DNA of 64,000 nt. It comes from Shewanella avicenniae. GTDB lineage: Bacteria > Pseudomonadota > Gammaproteobacteria > Enterobacterales > Shewanellaceae. The position numbers and the translations under genes are program-made. The stretch is from contig NZ_CP071503.1 of assembly GCF_017354945.1 (NCBI RefSeq), positions 1,364,001 to 1,428,000 on the forward strand. Reading direction: 5' to 3'. Position 1 is the first letter of the stretch. Every line of letters begins with the position of its first letter. The notes under the pieces are model-generated. The model did not search any database and was not told where the DNA came from. It was given only the letters and a program-made list of their open reading frames with translations. Of the stretch, positions 39,238-48,524 are shown in pieces.

Positions 39238-39265
39238 AAAAAAGCGCCTAGATGGCGCTTTTTTT
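39238..39265. terminator. Terminator between ratB and bamE
   Basis: AAAGCGCC pairs with GGCGCTTT across a 5-nt loop, with a T-run on the plus strand and A-run on the other side, so it serves both convergent genes. Confidence 0.9.
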
Positions 39266-39293
39266 GTCAGCATGTTTTGACGCACTCATTCGA

Positions 39294-39767
39294 TTAATTT
39301 TCTTCAATCAACGGTTTTGCATCTGCTCGACTTTCTGGGATCAGCGGTGCGGCGTCGTTACTGTTGGCTTTGCTCTTGGCTGGTGCGAGTAGGGCACTTT
39401 GATCGAGCGGAGTGTTGAATTCTGCGCTCAGTTCATAGTCACCGGTGACGGATGTCAGCTTGTCGCCGTTAAAGTGGGCAATTAGCTCTTTATGAATTAC
39501 CGAGGCATCACGGCCACTTTTGAAGTGGTAAACATAGTACCAAATGTTGTCGGAAAAGCTGTCGCGCAAAACTGGGCGGCCGAGAATAAATTCCACTTGC
39601 TCTTTGGTCATGTCGATGCGCAGTTTCTCAACCTGCTGCGTTTCCATGTAGTTGCCTTGTGGAATATCTGGCTTATACACCAACCAGTCCATCACGCTAC
39701 ATGCACTTAACGATAAACTGAGCGCCACTGCACCCAACAAGGTAAGACTTTGCTTTTTAATCAACAT
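39294..39767 (-). CDS. bamE: Outer membrane assembly lipoprotein BamE (SmpA/OmlA)
   Basis: The ATG at 39767 gives 157 residues; GGAAG lies 11 nt upstream. The lipoprotein signal ends in the lipobox LSAC. The mature domain has YKPDIPQGNYMETQQVEKLRIDMT (motif area about 31-55) and EQVEFILGRPVLRDSF, diagnostic of BamE, a subunit of the BAM complex inserting outer-membrane beta-barrel proteins. The C-terminal 50 residues, rich in Ala, Lys and Asn, are an extension beyond the E. coli protein (113 residues). Confidence 0.94.
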   Translation of the reverse strand: MLIKKQSLTLLGAVALSLSLSACSVMDWLVYKPDIPQGNYMETQQVEKLRIDMTKEQVEFILGRPVLRDSFSDNIWYYVYHFKSGRDASVIHKELIAHFNGDKLTSVTGDYELSAEFNTPLDQSALLAPAKSKANSNDAAPLIPESRADAKPLIEEN

Positions 39768-40237
39768 TGACAGCACTACTTCCAGAAAAATTGTCGGCCA
39801 TGATAACCAAGCCCCTTGATGGTGACAAGGACAATAGGCTTGGTGCTGAGAGCTATGACAAACAGAATATTAACAAGTTCGATCTCAGGCCAAAATTTTG
39901 TGCGGTTTGTTTAGTTTATCTGCGCGAGTTGCTGGATTAGCTGAGTAACTAGCGCCGTAGCTAGGGCTAATCATTTTCATCTACAAGCGCCCACGATTCG
40001 CAGTGATTAATCGCTGAGTTTCACAATGTGCTAGTGCGCGAAAAAAGTTGGCGGATTTTTCAAACTGGCCGTTTAATCTGCTTTTGCTCAAGCATATACT
40101 AATAGTCCCTACTGTCTTCGGACGCGTATTACCGTGTCGGTTGTCCAAAATTCACATCTTTTACCTACATCCACGCTAGGCTGGTGGCGTTTTTGCGTCT
40201 GTGTGTTGGTCGATAGTTTTTTTCACGAGGAACCCTG
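39768..40237. other. Divergent intergenic region bamE/antiporter
   Basis: 470 bp without a recognisable gene. It must contain the two outward promoters; no convincing operator or repeat was seen. Confidence 0.5.
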
Positions 40238-42013
40238 ATGGATCAGGATGGCTTATTTGTCTCCGTTTTACTGTTTTTATTAGCAGCGGTCGTGATTGTA
40301 CCCTTGGGTAAGCGGGTCGGGATTGGCCCTATTTTGGCTTATCTGGCCGCCGGCGTTTTGCTGGGGCCGGGCGGTATTGCGATTGTGTCAGAGCCGAGTG
40401 CCGTACTGCATTTTGCAGAGTTTGGCGTGGTGCTCATGCTGTTTATCATGGGGCTGCAGTTGAGCCCAGGCAAACTATGGGAACTGCGCAGCGCCATTTT
40501 GGGGCTGGGAAGCGCGCAGGTGCTGGTGTCGTGGCTGGCGATTACCTTGCTTGCAATGCAGTTTGAGGTGGCATTGGCGCCAGCGGTAGTGATTGGTGCC
40601 GCGCTAAGTTTGTCGTCTACGGCATTCTCGGTGCAGTTGATGACCGAACAAAGATTATTGGCAACTCCCGTAGGGCGGGATGCATTTGGGGTGTTGTTGA
40701 TGCAAGACCTCGCCGTGATCCCAATGTTGCTGCTGACAACCTATCTAGCCCCTGATATGGCGGATGAATCAAAGCAAGCGGTGCCTTGGTATTTGACCTT
40801 GGTGGCGCTGGCGGGTTTTGTAGTGGTAGGGCGCTATGTGTTGCCTAAGGTGCTGTATCTGGTGGCCTCAAGCGGGGTGCGTGAAGTCGTTACGGCGTTG
40901 TCGCTGCTTTTGGTAATGGGCAGTGCGTCATTAATGGCATGGCTGGGGCTTTCTGCCGGTATGGGGGCATTTTTGGCGGGAGTGATGTTGGCCAACTCCA
41001 GTTATCGTCATCAATTGGAAACCGATATCGAGCCTTTTAAAGGGTTATTGCTCGGACTGTTTTTTATGGCCGTCGGCATGACCATGGATTTGAGTTTAAT
41101 TCTTACCGAGCCATTGTTGTTACTGGGGGCTCTGGTTGCCATGCTGGCAATCAAAGCGCTGGTGTTGTTGCTGGTGGGCAAATTCCGCAAACACAGTTGG
41201 CGGGCGGCGATGACCCTCGGGATTGTTTTGGCTGAAGGCGGGGAGTTTGCCTTCGTGTTATTGTCGCAGGCGCAGCTTTCGGGCTTGATGACCAAAACGC
41301 TGTCTCAAGCGCTGGTGTTGGTGATTGGGCTATCCATGGTGCTAACGCCGTTTTTACTCAAGTTGCTACGCAGTGATAAGCGTAAAACCGATGATTTTGC
41401 TCGCCCTGCCGATGCAATAGCGCCGGTATCTGACTGCGAAGTGGTGATTGCTGGCTTTGGCCGTATGGGGCAAATCACCGGGCGGATTTTGGCGTCGTCA
41501 GGGATCCCGTTTGTGGCACTAGATAAAGATGCTGAACACGTCGATGTGGTACGCCAATTCGGCGGTGAGGTCTATTTTGGGGATGCGAAGCGGTTAGATA
41601 TGTTGCTGTCGGCCGGATTAGATAAGGCGCGGTTGATTTTGATCGCGGTGGATTCTGTGGAAGATTCGCTGCAAATTGTTGGGCAAGTGCAGGCGCATTT
41701 TCCTAAAGTCACTATTATTGCGCGGGCGCGTGATCGTAACCATGCCTATCGCTTAATGGCCCTCGGTGTGACTGAAATCTTCCGTGAAACGCTAGGCTCA
41801 GCATTAGACGCCAGCGAATGGGTACTGCATGAGCTGGGGATGTCGCGTTTACAAGCGGCAGAGCGGGTCAGGATTTTTGCAGAGCACGATCAAGCTCAAG
41901 TGAAAGCCAGTGTACAGCACCGTGATGACTTAAAAGCCTTGATCCGTATTTCCAACCAAGGGCGTTTAGAACTCGCCAGTTTAATGCAACAAGACCGCGA
42001 CAAGGGGCTTTAA
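40238..42013 (+). CDS. CPA2 monovalent cation:proton antiporter (KefB/KefC type)
   Basis: A 591-residue protein with 12-13 membrane helices in the first 380 residues. The GPGGIAIV and HFAEFGVVLMLFIMGLQL segments and LLMQDLAVIPML are KefB/KefC signatures. The C-terminal TrkA-N/RCK domain begins VVIAGFGRMGQITGRIL with an acidic LDKD at the end of beta 2, so it probably binds NAD(H). By family it exports potassium under glutathione-adduct control. No KefF/KefG-type oxidoreductase gene is next to it. GAGGAA precedes the ATG. Confidence 0.9.
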   Translation: MDQDGLFVSVLLFLLAAVVIVPLGKRVGIGPILAYLAAGVLLGPGGIAIVSEPSAVLHFAEFGVVLMLFIMGLQLSPGKLWELRSAILGLGSAQVLVSWLAITLLAMQFEVALAPAVVIGAALSLSSTAFSVQLMTEQRLLATPVGRDAFGVLLMQDLAVIPMLLLTTYLAPDMADESKQAVPWYLTLVALAGFVVVGRYVLPKVLYLVASSGVREVVTALSLLLVMGSASLMAWLGLSAGMGAFLAGVMLANSSYRHQLETDIEPFKGLLLGLFFMAVGMTMDLSLILTEPLLLLGALVAMLAIKALVLLLVGKFRKHSWRAAMTLGIVLAEGGEFAFVLLSQAQLSGLMTKTLSQALVLVIGLSMVLTPFLLKLLRSDKRKTDDFARPADAIAPVSDCEVVIAGFGRMGQITGRILASSGIPFVALDKDAEHVDVVRQFGGEVYFGDAKRLDMLLSAGLDKARLILIAVDSVEDSLQIVGQVQAHFPKVTIIARARDRNHAYRLMALGVTEIFRETLGSALDASEWVLHELGMSRLQAAERVRIFAEHDQAQVKASVQHRDDLKALIRISNQGRLELASLMQQDRDKGL

Positions 42014-42344
42014 AACGAAGGTGATGGCGACAGGCTAACGCTGCTGTTGCTGTCATCGAATGCGTTAATCAAATGCGAGTATCAAGCGATAACCGTTATG
42101 TGTTTGGCGCAGGGTTTCAAGCGAATTTGCAACCGTGCGCTACAACGCAACAGCTTTGCCTCACACATTTCGACCTGCCGAATACGCAGTAACCGCCTCA
42201 AGCTGCCACAAGTGATCAACGCTGCTGGAGCTGCCTTTTGTGCTTGATAAGCGCTGATTTCCAATAAAAAAACGCAAAAATGAAATTTTTTTGTGATTGA
42301 CCAAAATAATTTCCGATTTTGTGCGTCTTTTATCACATTTCTAT

Positions 42345-42360
42345 TTGTCAAATTTTACAA
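42345..42360. promoter_or_regulatory. Palindrome 1 upstream of aceB
   Basis: TTGTCAAATTTTACAA, one mismatch from a perfect 16-bp palindrome. Same family as the sites at 42419 and 42621. Confidence 0.45.
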
Positions 42361-42418
42361 GCTATTAACAAGTTGACGTGTAGGTAAACTCAAAAATCGG
42401 CAATAGTTAAGTTTCTTT

Positions 42419-42432
42419 TGTAAAATTTTACA
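42419..42432. promoter_or_regulatory. Palindrome 2 upstream of aceB
   Basis: TGTAAAATTTTACA, a perfect 14-bp palindrome. The regulator is not identified. Confidence 0.5.
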
Positions 42433-42559
42433 GAAATACTCTGTTTTTACTGTGTTAGCAGGTTTACCTTCACGTAATGTTGGCGAATTTTTGTCATATA
42501 TGCGGCCGTAACTTTGTCTTCTGTGTGTAATAAAATAATTACATCATAATTTTAGTGAC

Positions 42560-42572
42560 GTAATTTAATTAC
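42560..42572. promoter_or_regulatory. HexR-like palindrome upstream of aceB
   Basis: GTAATTTAATTAC closely matches the core of the known HexR operator TGTAATnnnATTACA. HexR (RpiR family) controls central carbon metabolism in Shewanella and relatives, so glyoxylate-shunt control is plausible. Assignment is by resemblance. Confidence 0.45.
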
Positions 42573-42620
42573 CTGATTGTGAATTGGTCAATTCATCTGA
42601 CAACTTTACATTGGATTGTT

Positions 42621-42634
42621 TGTAAAATTTCACA
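42621..42634. promoter_or_regulatory. Palindrome 3 upstream of aceB
   Basis: TGTAAAATTTCACA, one mismatch from palindrome 2, 192 bp before the aceB start. Confidence 0.45.
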
Positions 42635-42825
42635 ATAAAATAAAGTTAATATAATTCAGTGTATTATAGTTTAAAAACGTTTTGGTCATACCAATTTGTT
42701 AGCAACCAAATCGCATTTTTGGGTGATTTTTGTACGGTTGCGCTGGTTAAAAAATGTCGGTAGGTTTCTCGTCGTAAAGGCACATTTGAGGATGTGCTAA
42801 CTAAAGCGAGTGAGGAGCCACCACC

Positions 42826-44451
42826 ATGCAACAGACAGCAAAGCAAACCAGTGACGAACAGCAAATGGGTCACTTACAGATTGTCGGCGATTTTGTTGAA
42901 GGTCAGCAGCGAGTGCTAACAGAGGGCGCACTTGGGTTCCTACAATCCTTGTGTGATGAGTTTGCCGCTGAAGTGCCAACGATGTTAGAGCAGCGTCGTA
43001 TGCGCCAACGTCAAATTGATGCAGGCCAACTCCCAGACTTTTTAGCTGACACTGCGGAAATCCGTCAGGGCGATTGGAAGATCCGTGGTATTCCTGCCGA
43101 TCTGCAAGACCGTCGCGTAGAAATCACTGGTCCAGTCGATCGTAAAATGGTCATCAATGCCCTAAACGCTGGCGTAAAAGTGTTTATGGCTGACTTTGAA
43201 GATTCATTGGCACCAAGTTGGACGAAGCTAGTTGAAGGCCATGTGAATCTGCAAGACGCGGTACGCGGCGAGATTGCCTACACCGCGCCAGAATCTGGTA
43301 AGCATTATAAGCTCAACGACAACCCTGCCGTATTAGTGGCGCGGGTGCGTGGCTTGCATCTTCCTGAAAACCATGTGCTGCATCATGGGAAGCCGATCCC
43401 CGGCTGTCTGTTCGACTTTGCGCTGTACTTCTATCACAACTACCGTCAGCTGTTAGCAAAAGGCAGCGGTCCTTACTTCTACGTGCCGAAATTGGAAAGC
43501 CATATTGAAGCGCGTTGGTGGGCAAAAGTATTCGCCTTTGCGGAAGAACGCTTCTGCCTGCAGCCAGGCACCATCAAGTGCACTTGTTTGATTGAAACGC
43601 TGCCTGCTGTGTTCGTGATGGATGAAATCCTCTACGAATTGCGCTCTAACATTGTGGCGCTGAACTGTGGCCGTTGGGATTACATCTTCAGCTACATCAA
43701 AACCTTACGTAATCACCCAGACCGCGTCTTGCCTGATCGTCAGCAGGTAACCATGGAGAAGCCTTTTCTCAGTGCTTATTCACGTTTGTTGATTAAGACC
43801 TGTCACAAGCGTGGCGCATTAGCGATGGGCGGCATGGCGGCCTTTATTCCTGCCAAAGACCCAGAAGCAAACGCCAAAGTGTTGCAAAAAGTGACTGGCG
43901 ATAAAGAGCTTGAAGCACGGAACGGCCACGACGGCACGTGGATTGCGCATCCTGGTTTGGCACAAACTGCGCTGGGTGTATTCGATGGCTTTATTGGCTG
44001 CGGGCCAAACCAGCTGCATATCACCCGCGATGTTGATGCGCCAATTTTGGCAAGTGAGCTGCTGGCACCTTGCGAAGGTGAACGTACCGAAGAGGGCATG
44101 CGCCTCAATATCCGCATCGCGCTGCAATACATTGAAGCTTGGATTTCTGGTAATGGCTGCGTCCCTATCTATGGATTGATGGAAGACGCCGCGACAGCAG
44201 AGATCAGTCGTACCTCTATCTGGCAGTGGATCCGCCATGAGAAGAGTTTGACCAACGGCAAGTTGGTCACCAAAGCCTTGTTCAGACAGATGCTCACCGA
44301 GGAGCTATCAAATGTGAAGGACGAAGTAGGCACAGAGCGTTTCAGTAGTGGGCAATTTATCCGTGCTGCATCTTTGTTGGAAGAGATCACCACCTCAGAT
44401 GAATTGGTCGACTTTTTAACGTTGCCGGGCTACCGCCTGCTCACAGAGTAA
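42826..44451 (+). CDS. aceB: Malate synthase A
   Basis: A 541-residue protein of the AceB type: it condenses glyoxylate and acetyl-CoA into malate, the second step of the glyoxylate shunt, in the cytoplasm. The segments RRVEITGPVDRKMVINALNAG-like (here RRVEITGPVDRKM), VFMADFEDSLAPSW and NCGRWDYIFSYIK are malate synthase signatures; the catalytic Asp lies in YGLMEDAATAEISR. Length is near E. coli AceB (533). GAGGAG stands about 10 nt upstream of the ATG. aceA follows after 75 bp, forming an operon. Confidence 0.97.
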   Translation: MQQTAKQTSDEQQMGHLQIVGDFVEGQQRVLTEGALGFLQSLCDEFAAEVPTMLEQRRMRQRQIDAGQLPDFLADTAEIRQGDWKIRGIPADLQDRRVEITGPVDRKMVINALNAGVKVFMADFEDSLAPSWTKLVEGHVNLQDAVRGEIAYTAPESGKHYKLNDNPAVLVARVRGLHLPENHVLHHGKPIPGCLFDFALYFYHNYRQLLAKGSGPYFYVPKLESHIEARWWAKVFAFAEERFCLQPGTIKCTCLIETLPAVFVMDEILYELRSNIVALNCGRWDYIFSYIKTLRNHPDRVLPDRQQVTMEKPFLSAYSRLLIKTCHKRGALAMGGMAAFIPAKDPEANAKVLQKVTGDKELEARNGHDGTWIAHPGLAQTALGVFDGFIGCGPNQLHITRDVDAPILASELLAPCEGERTEEGMRLNIRIALQYIEAWISGNGCVPIYGLMEDAATAEISRTSIWQWIRHEKSLTNGKLVTKALFRQMLTEELSNVKDEVGTERFSSGQFIRAASLLEEITTSDELVDFLTLPGYRLLTE

Positions 44452-44526
44452 CAGTGAAATTCTAAAAAAACGGTGGCGCTTTTGGGGGCGATACCACCAA
44501 CCATTTTGCACCGAGGAGAGTAAATC

Positions 44527-45849
44527 ATGAGCGATATCAATCAAATGACCCGTGAACAGCAGATCAACGCACTGAAGCAAGATTGGGCTGAAAATCCACG
44601 TTGGAAAGGCGTTGTCCGTCCGTATACCGCCGAAGAAGTGGTTAGCCTGCGGGGCTCTATGACACCAGAGAACACGCTGGCCACCATGGGCGCGAACAAA
44701 TTGTGGAACTTAGTGAATGGCGGCGCGAAAAAGGGTTATGTGAATTCGCTTGGGGCATTGACCGGTGGTCAAGCGGTGCAGCAAGCCAAAGCCGGTATTG
44801 AAGCCATTTATCTGTCAGGCTGGCAGGTGGCGGCTGATGCTAACTTAGCTGGAACTATGTACCCAGACCAATCGCTCTACCCAGCGAACTCAGTACCTGC
44901 GGTTGTTAGCCGTATCAACAACTCATTCCGCCGTGCAGACCAAATCCAGTGGAGTAACGGTAAGTCACGTGATGATGAAGGAGCTACTGACTACTTCCTG
45001 CCGATCATTGCTGATGCAGAAGCTGGCTTCGGCGGCGTATTGAACGCATTTGAATTGATGAAAGGCATGATTGATGCGGGTGCGGCTGGGGTTCACTTTG
45101 AAGACCAACTGGCGTCAGTGAAGAAGTGTGGCCACATGGGCGGTAAGGTGTTGGTGCCGACTCAAGAAGCGGTGCAAAAGCTGGTGGCTGCACGTTTGGC
45201 GGCTGACGTTGCCGGTGTACCTACTTTGGTGATTGCGCGTACTGATGCCAACGCAGCTGATTTGCTGACCTCAGATTGCGATCCATACGACCGTGATTTT
45301 GTGACTGGCGAGCGCACCTCTGAAGGCTTCTATCGCGTAAACGCGGGCTTAGAACAAGCGATTTCTCGTGGCTTGGCGTACTGCCCATATGCCGACTTGG
45401 TCTGGTGTGAAACAGCTAAACCTGACCTAGAAGAAGCACGCCGCTTCGCCGAAGCGATTCATGCCAAGTTCCCAGGTAAGTTGCTGGCGTACAACTGCTC
45501 GCCATCATTCAACTGGAAGAAGAATTTGGATGACGCGACTATCGCACGCTTCCAACAAGCGCTGTCAGATATGGGCTACAAGTACCAGTTCATCACCTTA
45601 GCTGGCATTCATAACATGTGGTACAACATGTTCGACTTGGCACATGCGTATGCGCAAGGTGAAGGCATGAAGCACTATGTTGAGAAAGTACAGCAACCTG
45701 AATTTGCTGCCGCTGAACGAGGCTACACCTTCGTGGCACACCAACAAGAAGTGGGTACTGGCTACTTCGATAAGGTAACTACTGTGATTCAAGGTGGTAC
45801 TTCATCCGTTACCGCGCTGACCGGCTCAACCGAAGAAGAGCAGTTCTAA
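44527..45849 (+). CDS. aceA: Isocitrate lyase
   Basis: A 440-residue enzyme that splits isocitrate to glyoxylate and succinate, the first step of the glyoxylate shunt. The active-site hexapeptide region KKCGHMGGK is at 199-207 with catalytic Cys201; the metal-binding [10 protein letters not shown] is at about 161-170 and the C-terminal [11 protein letters not shown] is present. GAGGAG lies before the ATG. No isocitrate dehydrogenase kinase gene (aceK) follows, unlike in E. coli; a terminator ends the operon. Confidence 0.98.
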   Translation: MSDINQMTREQQINALKQDWAENPRWKGVVRPYTAEEVVSLRGSMTPENTLATMGANKLWNLVNGGAKKGYVNSLGALTGGQAVQQAKAGIEAIYLSGWQVAADANLAGTMYPDQSLYPANSVPAVVSRINNSFRRADQIQWSNGKSRDDEGATDYFLPIIADAEAGFGGVLNAFELMKGMIDAGAAGVHFEDQLASVKKCGHMGGKVLVPTQEAVQKLVAARLAADVAGVPTLVIARTDANAADLLTSDCDPYDRDFVTGERTSEGFYRVNAGLEQAISRGLAYCPYADLVWCETAKPDLEEARRFAEAIHAKFPGKLLAYNCSPSFNWKKNLDDATIARFQQALSDMGYKYQFITLAGIHNMWYNMFDLAHAYAQGEGMKHYVEKVQQPEFAAAERGYTFVAHQQEVGTGYFDKVTTVIQGGTSSVTALTGSTEEEQF

Positions 45850-45864
45850 TCGAGTTTTTAAAAC

Positions 45865-45891
45865 AAACGGCACCTTGTGTGCCGTTTTTTT
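45865..45891 (+). terminator. Rho-independent terminator of aceBA
   Basis: AAACGGCAC pairs with GTGCCGTTT, followed by T-run. Confidence 0.9.
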
Positions 45892-46004
45892 ATGCATACC
45901 ATTGTTAAATTTGAGCAAAATCATGCGCGTTCAGAAAGTTTTGTTAATATATTGTTTATAGCGTCAAAAAACTTTCCTCCTTTGCTCACTATGGGATATC
46001 TGCG

Positions 46005-47465
46005 TTGAAGCTCGAACCATCAAAAAACAGTATGGGTGTTGATTTCTGGACGAAAAAAATTAGTGAGCAGGAAATGCCCGCCTTATGTTCTATGGTCCGC
46101 TCATTAGAACAGCTTGCCAAAGATGATGTGTCATCAATGGCGGCGCTTGGGCGCAGCATTATGTACGACAACGCCTTAACCTCTAGGGTGTTGCGGGTGG
46201 CCAACAGCGCCATCTACAACAAAGGCATCAGCCAAGTGACCACAGTGAGCCGCGCGGCGGTGGTGCTCGGCTTTGATGTCATTCGTAATGTCTGTATCAC
46301 CGCTAAATTGCTGACCAGCTTGCTGGATAACAAAAACCTCAGTGAAAACGTCTATCACCGCTTAATTCGGTTGATGGCTCAATCGTTCCAAGCGGCGATG
46401 TTTACCAAAATGATGCTGGCGGATCACGATGAAGAGTTTCAAGAGGAAGCCTTTATCGCGGCGTTGCTATATCACTTGGGGGAAAGCGCGTTTTGGAGTA
46501 CAGGTGGCCCAATCGCCAATGAACTGGATAAAGAACTCATCACAGTTGATGACAGTGTGCAGCGGTTAAATCTGGTGCGGCAGCACATTGGCACCTCGTT
46601 TAGCCAACTGACCCAAGGGTTAGCGCGTAGCTGGGGCTTGGGTGAATTATTAATGAAATCGCTCACCAGCCCGAATGATCGTACTCCTGAAGTTCGCAGT
46701 ATCTATCTGGGCAATAAGTTAGCGGAGGCGTTTGCCAACGCCAGTAAAGATCCGCAGCAACTGCAAAAGCGCATTCAGCAGGCGGCAGAAATGCTTAAAC
46801 TGCCGAATGCTGAATTCCAGAAGATGATGCTGGAAACCATCGATGCCACCTCGCGTTTAGCCGTGGACTATGGTGCGAAAGAGTTGGTAGCGTTTTTACC
46901 CGATACCCAGTCAGCGCTGGCCACGCTTGAGCAGCAAGAACAATGGCAACCGCGCCAACCCAATATGACCATTCAATTGGAAAAACTGCGTGAATTAACC
47001 AATCTCACCATGAGTAAACCCGATTTCAACCAAGTGGTGACGGTAGCACTTAGCGGCATGCTAGAGGGCGTAGGGCTTGATCGCGCGGCGGTGATGTTGA
47101 TGTCACCCAATCGCAAAATGCTGCAACCTCGGGTGGTGATGGGCGATGGTGGAGACACCTTAAAAGCGGAATTGATTCTGCAGATTGATCCGCACTTCCA
47201 TGAATTAAAAGCCTGTTTAGAGCACGGCACCCCATTTTGGATGGGTCATCAGCATGGCGGTCAAAAGCTGCCAGCCAGCATCGATAAAGTGCTACCCGAT
47301 AATGGCTGGATGTTTGCACCGCTCAGAGTGGAAAATAAAGTCATCGGCGTGTTTTACGCCGATAGAGCCACCTCTGGTCGCGATATTACCCAAGCCGAGT
47401 TCGACAGCTTCCACCACTTTGTGCAACTCACGAATGTGTGTTTCTCACTGGCTTACCGCAGTTGA
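46005..47465 (+). CDS. HDOD and GAF domain signalling protein
   Basis: A 486-residue protein. The HDOD domain (about 20-230) is recognised by DNALTSRVLRVANSAIYN and VSRAAVVLGFDVIRNVCI. A GAF-like domain occupies about 320-486 (VGLDRAAVMLMSPNRKML). The start used is a TTG at 46005 with a weak GGGA upstream; an in-frame ATG at 46032 is the alternative. HDOD proteins work in signalling without a conserved HD metal site. Its 3' end overlaps the convergent NTF2-like gene by 21 nt. Confidence 0.82.
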   Translation: MKLEPSKNSMGVDFWTKKISEQEMPALCSMVRSLEQLAKDDVSSMAALGRSIMYDNALTSRVLRVANSAIYNKGISQVTTVSRAAVVLGFDVIRNVCITAKLLTSLLDNKNLSENVYHRLIRLMAQSFQAAMFTKMMLADHDEEFQEEAFIAALLYHLGESAFWSTGGPIANELDKELITVDDSVQRLNLVRQHIGTSFSQLTQGLARSWGLGELLMKSLTSPNDRTPEVRSIYLGNKLAEAFANASKDPQQLQKRIQQAAEMLKLPNAEFQKMMLETIDATSRLAVDYGAKELVAFLPDTQSALATLEQQEQWQPRQPNMTIQLEKLRELTNLTMSKPDFNQVVTVALSGMLEGVGLDRAAVMLMSPNRKMLQPRVVMGDGGDTLKAELILQIDPHFHELKACLEHGTPFWMGHQHGGQKLPASIDKVLPDNGWMFAPLRVENKVIGVFYADRATSGRDITQAEFDSFHHFVQLTNVCFSLAYRS

Positions 47466-47960
47466 GGCTTTCTGCTGTTTTCTAAAGAATTTAATCTGCT
47501 CGGTGATCCGCAGCGCCACTTTATTGGGGATGGGAAAACTCAAGTGATATTGCAGGATTTTCCAGCCGTCCGCGGTACGAATTAAGGTGCCGGTGCCGCG
47601 GCTAATGCCGTACTTGTCGTGATCTAAAATCTCATCAAATACCACCACATCGCCCACTTGGGTGAGCGTCTGGTTCACGCGGGTATAACGCCAGCCTTGG
47701 GTCGCGCGCGCATACTGTTCAAACTCCTGCATATGCCAATGTTCGGTCATATCGGTGCCAACAAAGCTGGCTTCGGCGGCAAATAGGCCAAAGTAACTAT
47801 CCCAATCGGCAGTTGCCGCACTCTGATGCAGTTTCACCAACACCGCGTCGGCGGCAGGATCAACCTCATTCCCAGTTTCAGCCGCAAATAACGGCATGGC
47901 GCTGAGCAGCAGGAGTAACACTGCGATGATTGACAATGGTAAAGCATAAAAGCGAGACAT
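47445..47960 (-). CDS. Exported NTF2-like (SnoaL/DUF4440-type) protein
   Basis: The ATG at 47960 has AGGG 8 nt upstream. The 171-residue product has a signal peptide (about 1-26, ending PLFAA), then an NTF2-like fold: LVKLHQSAATADWDSYFGLFAAEASFVGTD, typical of SnoaL-like/DUF4440 proteins, with WKILQYHLSFPIPN at the end. No catalytic assignment is possible. It converges with and slightly overlaps the HDOD gene. Confidence 0.8.
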   Translation of the reverse strand: MSRFYALPLSIIAVLLLLLSAMPLFAAETGNEVDPAADAVLVKLHQSAATADWDSYFGLFAAEASFVGTDMTEHWHMQEFEQYARATQGWRYTRVNQTLTQVGDVVVFDEILDHDKYGISRGTGTLIRTADGWKILQYHLSFPIPNKVALRITEQIKFFRKQQKASTAVSQ

Positions 47961-48149
47961 GGCGGTAACCCTAAACAAGCAAGACTGCTATTAGTGTCGT
48001 CCAAAAATCATTAAATGGGTATTAAGTTGTTAAAAAATTGAAGGAATTAGCATAAAAAAGCTGACAGCAAAATACGGGAATTGATTTAACTGTCAGCAAA
48101 CTGGGAGGCATATCTACTACAAGGTCCGAACGGAAGAACAACACTAAAA
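47961..48149. other. Intergenic region with an inverted repeat downstream of the par pair
   Basis: GCTGACAG (48060-48067) and CTGTCAGC (48090-48097) form a perfect 8-bp inverted repeat with a 22-bp gap, too far apart for a classic terminator. TGACAGCAAA here recurs, inverted, at 49432-49441 upstream of parA. Confidence 0.45.
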
Positions 48150-48524
48150 TTAATCAATCATAAATTGCCGATACAGTAAGCGCCGTTGTTGCGGGTTTAA
48201 GTGTTCGTAATAGCTCACTAAAAAACGCAGCATTCTTGAACGTGAAATATCGGCTTCTTCGGCTAAGGCTTTCAACTTTGTCACAGTGCTGGCACCCAGA
48301 GTAAAGGTACCGCGCTTTAACGGATGCTGTGCTGGCAGTGCTTGCAGTTGCTGCTCAACCCGGTGAAACGTTACAACGTTATCGGGAGCAGTAGCTTGCT
48401 TTTGCTGCCCCATCGCGTAATAGATGGCATCTTCGATAAAAGCGTCAACGGAGGGGGCGGGGATCTCCTCCGAATACGTACGCTCACATCGCGTAGCGTT
48501 TTTCTTCAGATCGGCGAGACCCAT
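48150..48524 (-). CDS. Ribbon-helix-helix-like partner of ParA
   Basis: A 124-residue protein. The C-terminal half (TFTLGASTVTKLKALAEEAD followed by ISRSRMLRFLVSYY) has the beta-helix-turn-helix pattern of a ribbon-helix-helix DNA-binding domain. The N-terminus is charged and unassigned. The ATG has GGGAG 6 nt upstream and lies inside the end of the ParA gene (41-nt overlap). Gene order and size resemble the ParG/StbB-type partners of type Ib partition systems. The family is inferred, not recognised. Confidence 0.6.
   Translation of the reverse strand: MGLADLKKNATRCERTYSEEIPAPSVDAFIEDAIYYAMGQQKQATAPDNVVTFHRVEQQLQALPAQHPLKRGTFTLGASTVTKLKALAEEADISRSRMLRFLVSYYEHLNPQQRRLLYRQFMID

Larger units (their letters stand above)
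42014..42825. other. Long AT-rich leader of the glyoxylate operon
   Basis: 812 bp with no convincing gene. It contains three related palindromes of the form TTGTNAAATTTYACA and one HexR-like palindrome, listed separately. The length and repeated operators point to complex control of aceB. Confidence 0.6.
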
